NCBI GenBank assembly: GCA_017454585.1
Contig: JAFTCU010000318.1
Location: 1 to 6,198 of the forward strand
Source of the DNA: Thermoguttaceae bacterium
GTDB taxonomy: Bacteria > Planctomycetota > Planctomycetia > Pirellulales > Thermoguttaceae
Reading direction: 5' to 3'
Length of the DNA: 6,198 nt
Shown piece by piece: positions 4,726 to 6,198 of the stretch. Below the pieces are notes generated by a model, which had not been told where the DNA came from, ran no database searches, and was given only the letters and a program-made list of their open reading frames with translations. Positions within the stretch are counted from its first letter, which is position 1. Every line of letters begins with the position of its first letter. The position numbers and the translations under genes were made by a program.

Positions 4726-6198
4726 TTACTTTCTGGAGCGTTTCCAAGTGAGCATTGCGCCAAATCCTAAAAGAAGCAGTGCCCACGTGCCCGGTTCCGG
4801 GAGGGAATTCGCCGAACCGAAAATCACGGAATCGGTCCCGAGCATCCAACCGACGAGATCGTTCCGGCCAAGGATCCTGACGTTCAGCGCGTCGGATCCC
4901 AGGTCGCTGATTTGCAGCGTGTAAACACCAGAGGGATCGAATTGGTCGGGATACACCAGATTCAGGGCCAGGGTCGCCGAACTGCCGTAAATCGGCGTTC
5001 CGGAAGCGAAGTTGATCTGGTCGATCTCGTTCTGGGAGAAAACGTCCAGAACGAGCTGGCCGTTCAGCTCGAGCTTGTCCGAGCCGGTGATCGTGAGCGT
5101 TTCCGCCTGCGTTGGGTTGATCGTTCCGACCTGCAGCGAGCCGGAAGGCGTGACCGTCAGCGTCTTGGAAGTGTCGATGGCCGTCGCGTACAAATCGCCG
5201 CCGGCGAGGGTGAACGTTCCGGTATTTTTGAGGGATTGGACCTGCATTTTGGCGGTTCCGCTCAGCTCGGTCGTGGAAAGGGCGTAGTTTTCATACGCGT
5301 TGAACGTTGACGTTCCGCCGGACTGCAGAACGGTCGCGGGGTGCCCGTCGCCGTTCCCGTTTTTGAAGGTCGGAGCCTGCAGCGTTCCGCCCGTCATTTC
5401 GAGCACCGAGTTATCCGCGCCGATTCCCCACGCCAGACCGGAGTTTCCGCCGCGGGAAATGACCGAGGCGTTATCGGCGATCAGAATGTGAGTTTTGGCG
5501 CTCATCGCGGCCCACCACTCATTGCATGAGAACGTGCTGTTTCCTTTATAGACCATTTCCAGCGCGTAATCCTTTCCTTCCGGGACCTTGGCGTAATTTC
5601 CTTCGTCATTGGAGCCGCCCCAGTAGTTTCCGCTCACGTAAACGTCCGCGTTTCCGTCGAGCGTCATATTAAAGTAGCCCGGGCCGGAGTAATTGCTTAC
5701 ATCATTCCCGCGGAACGGGATGAACGCGCCGCTGACGTTCAGCTTCGAGTCGCCGCTCATGTTCAGCGTGGCGGAAGCGGTTTCGCTGGACGCCGAGTTA
5801 TACGCCGGGTAAAACGCGCCGGTAGTTTTCAGGTTGGCGGTTCCGCTGAGGTTCATCTCGGCATTGCCTCGGGTCGCCACGCGGAATTCCTTCGTGATGA
5901 ACTCGCCGCCGGAAAGGTCCATGGTGATGGAGGACCCCGCCGCGCGTGCCGCTTCCACGTCCACGGTGGATTCAAACTTTCCGCCGGACTGCGTGACGGT
6001 CACCGCGCCCGTATTACTCGCCATGTTGGCGGAGGTCGAAACGGTGAGGGTCCCGTTCTGGATGGTCAGCGCCGCAGACCCAGTGTTTCTGCCGAGGTCC
6101 AGGCTGCCGACGTTCAGCTTCGCGGATTCACCGTTGAGCGTGATCGTTCCGGTGCCGGCTCCGTTGCTGACGTTCAGGGTCGTAATGTCCGCGGTCCC
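4726..6198 (-). CDS. PEP-CTERM beta-repeat surface or extracellular protein, N-terminus beyond window edge
   Basis: The minus-strand frame is open from the right edge (6198) to the TAA at 4728-4726, giving 490 visible residues and no signal peptide yet. The internal ATG at 6024 is not the start: the 58 codons before it are open and carry the same repeat pattern. Short hydrophobic-S/D/N-G units recur: LNGESAKLNV (21-30), LSGTANLKTTG (117-127), MSGDSKLNVSG (147-157), LDGNADVYVSG (180-190), LSGTAKMQVQS (312-322). This is typical of autotransporter-like beta-helix passengers, rich in Thr, Ser, Gly and Asn and nearly free of Cys (one, residue 225). The end is a classic PEP-CTERM signal: PEP at 467-469, a hydrophobic segment (about 471-485) and a basic tail WKRSRK. 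In Gram-negative bacteria exosortase handles this signal and the protein is sent to the surface or an exopolysaccharide matrix. No beta-barrel domain is present. Its ligand or role is unknown. Confidence 0.88.
   Translation of the reverse strand, partial: GTADITTLNVSNGAGTGTITLNGESAKLNVGSLDLGRNTGSAALTIQNGTLTVSTSANMASNTGAVTVTQSGGKFESTVDVEAARAAGSSITMDLSGGEFITKEFRVATRGNAEMNLSGTANLKTTGAFYPAYNSASSETASATLNMSGDSKLNVSGAFIPFRGNDVSNYSGPGYFNMTLDGNADVYVSGNYWGGSNDEGNYAKVPEGKDYALEMVYKGNSTFSCNEWWAAMSAKTHILIADNASVISRGGNSGLAWGIGADNSVLEMTGGTLQAPTFKNGNGDGHPATVLQSGGTSTFNAYENYALSTTELSGTAKMQVQSLKNTGTFTLAGGDLYATAIDTSKTLTVTPSGSLQVGTINPTQAETLTITGSDKLELNGQLVLDVFSQNEIDQINFASGTPIYGSSATLALNLVYPDQFDPSGVYTLQISDLGSDALNVRILGRNDLVGWMLGTDSVIFGSANSLPEPGTWALLLLGFGAMLTWKRSRK

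Noticed and set aside
4912..5529. Several plus-strand open frames opposite the PEP-CTERM gene
   Set aside because: All are antisense shadows of the beta-repeat coding sequence without motifs or ribosome-binding sites.
4726..6024. ATG at 6024 as the start of the PEP-CTERM protein
   Set aside because: The frame stays open for 58 more codons to the window edge with the same beta-repeat pattern, and no signal peptide follows this ATG.

Overview
The window looks like chromosomal DNA from a Gram-negative bacterium of the PVC group (Verrucomicrobiota, Lentisphaerota, Kiritimatiellota or Planctomycetota). Coding DNA is GC-rich and intergenic DNA is clearly AT-richer. Two genes support this placement: an oxidoreductase of the Gfo/Idh/MocA type common in that group, and a beta-repeat surface protein ending in a PEP-CTERM (exosortase) sorting signal. 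The phylum is an inference from gene content; no rRNA or other phylogenetic marker is present.

Layout. Bases 1-799 (minus) hold the first 266 residues of a Gfo/Idh/MocA-family oxidoreductase that runs off the left edge. Bases 800-1040 are a divergent intergenic region with a candidate promoter for each direction, an A/T-tract block between them, and GC-rich hairpins in the leader of the next gene. Bases 1041-2060 (plus) encode a ComF-like double zinc-ribbon phosphoribosyltransferase with a basic C-terminal tail. Bases 2061-2337 are a noncoding spacer dominated by a nested inverted repeat. Bases 2350-3360 (plus) encode hydroxymethylbilane synthase (hemC), followed 16 bp later by an HD phosphohydrolase related to SAMHD1 and bacterial dNTPases (3377-4723, plus). 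The last 13 codons of the HD gene form a long perfect-to-near-perfect hairpin. Two bases after its stop codon lies the stop of a convergent minus-strand gene, a PEP-CTERM beta-repeat protein whose start is beyond the right edge.

How the genes relate. hemC and the HD gene probably form one transcription unit. The other genes have no obvious shared pathway: sugar or polyol dehydrogenation, a ComF-type PRTase, tetrapyrrole synthesis, nucleotide hydrolysis and a surface or extracellular-matrix protein. I see no new multi-gene system. The most unusual signals are structural: the nested repeat at 2123-2261 and the palindrome that doubles as the C-terminus of the HD protein and as a possible bidirectional transcription stop. 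No tRNA, rRNA, CRISPR array, transposase or phage gene was seen.
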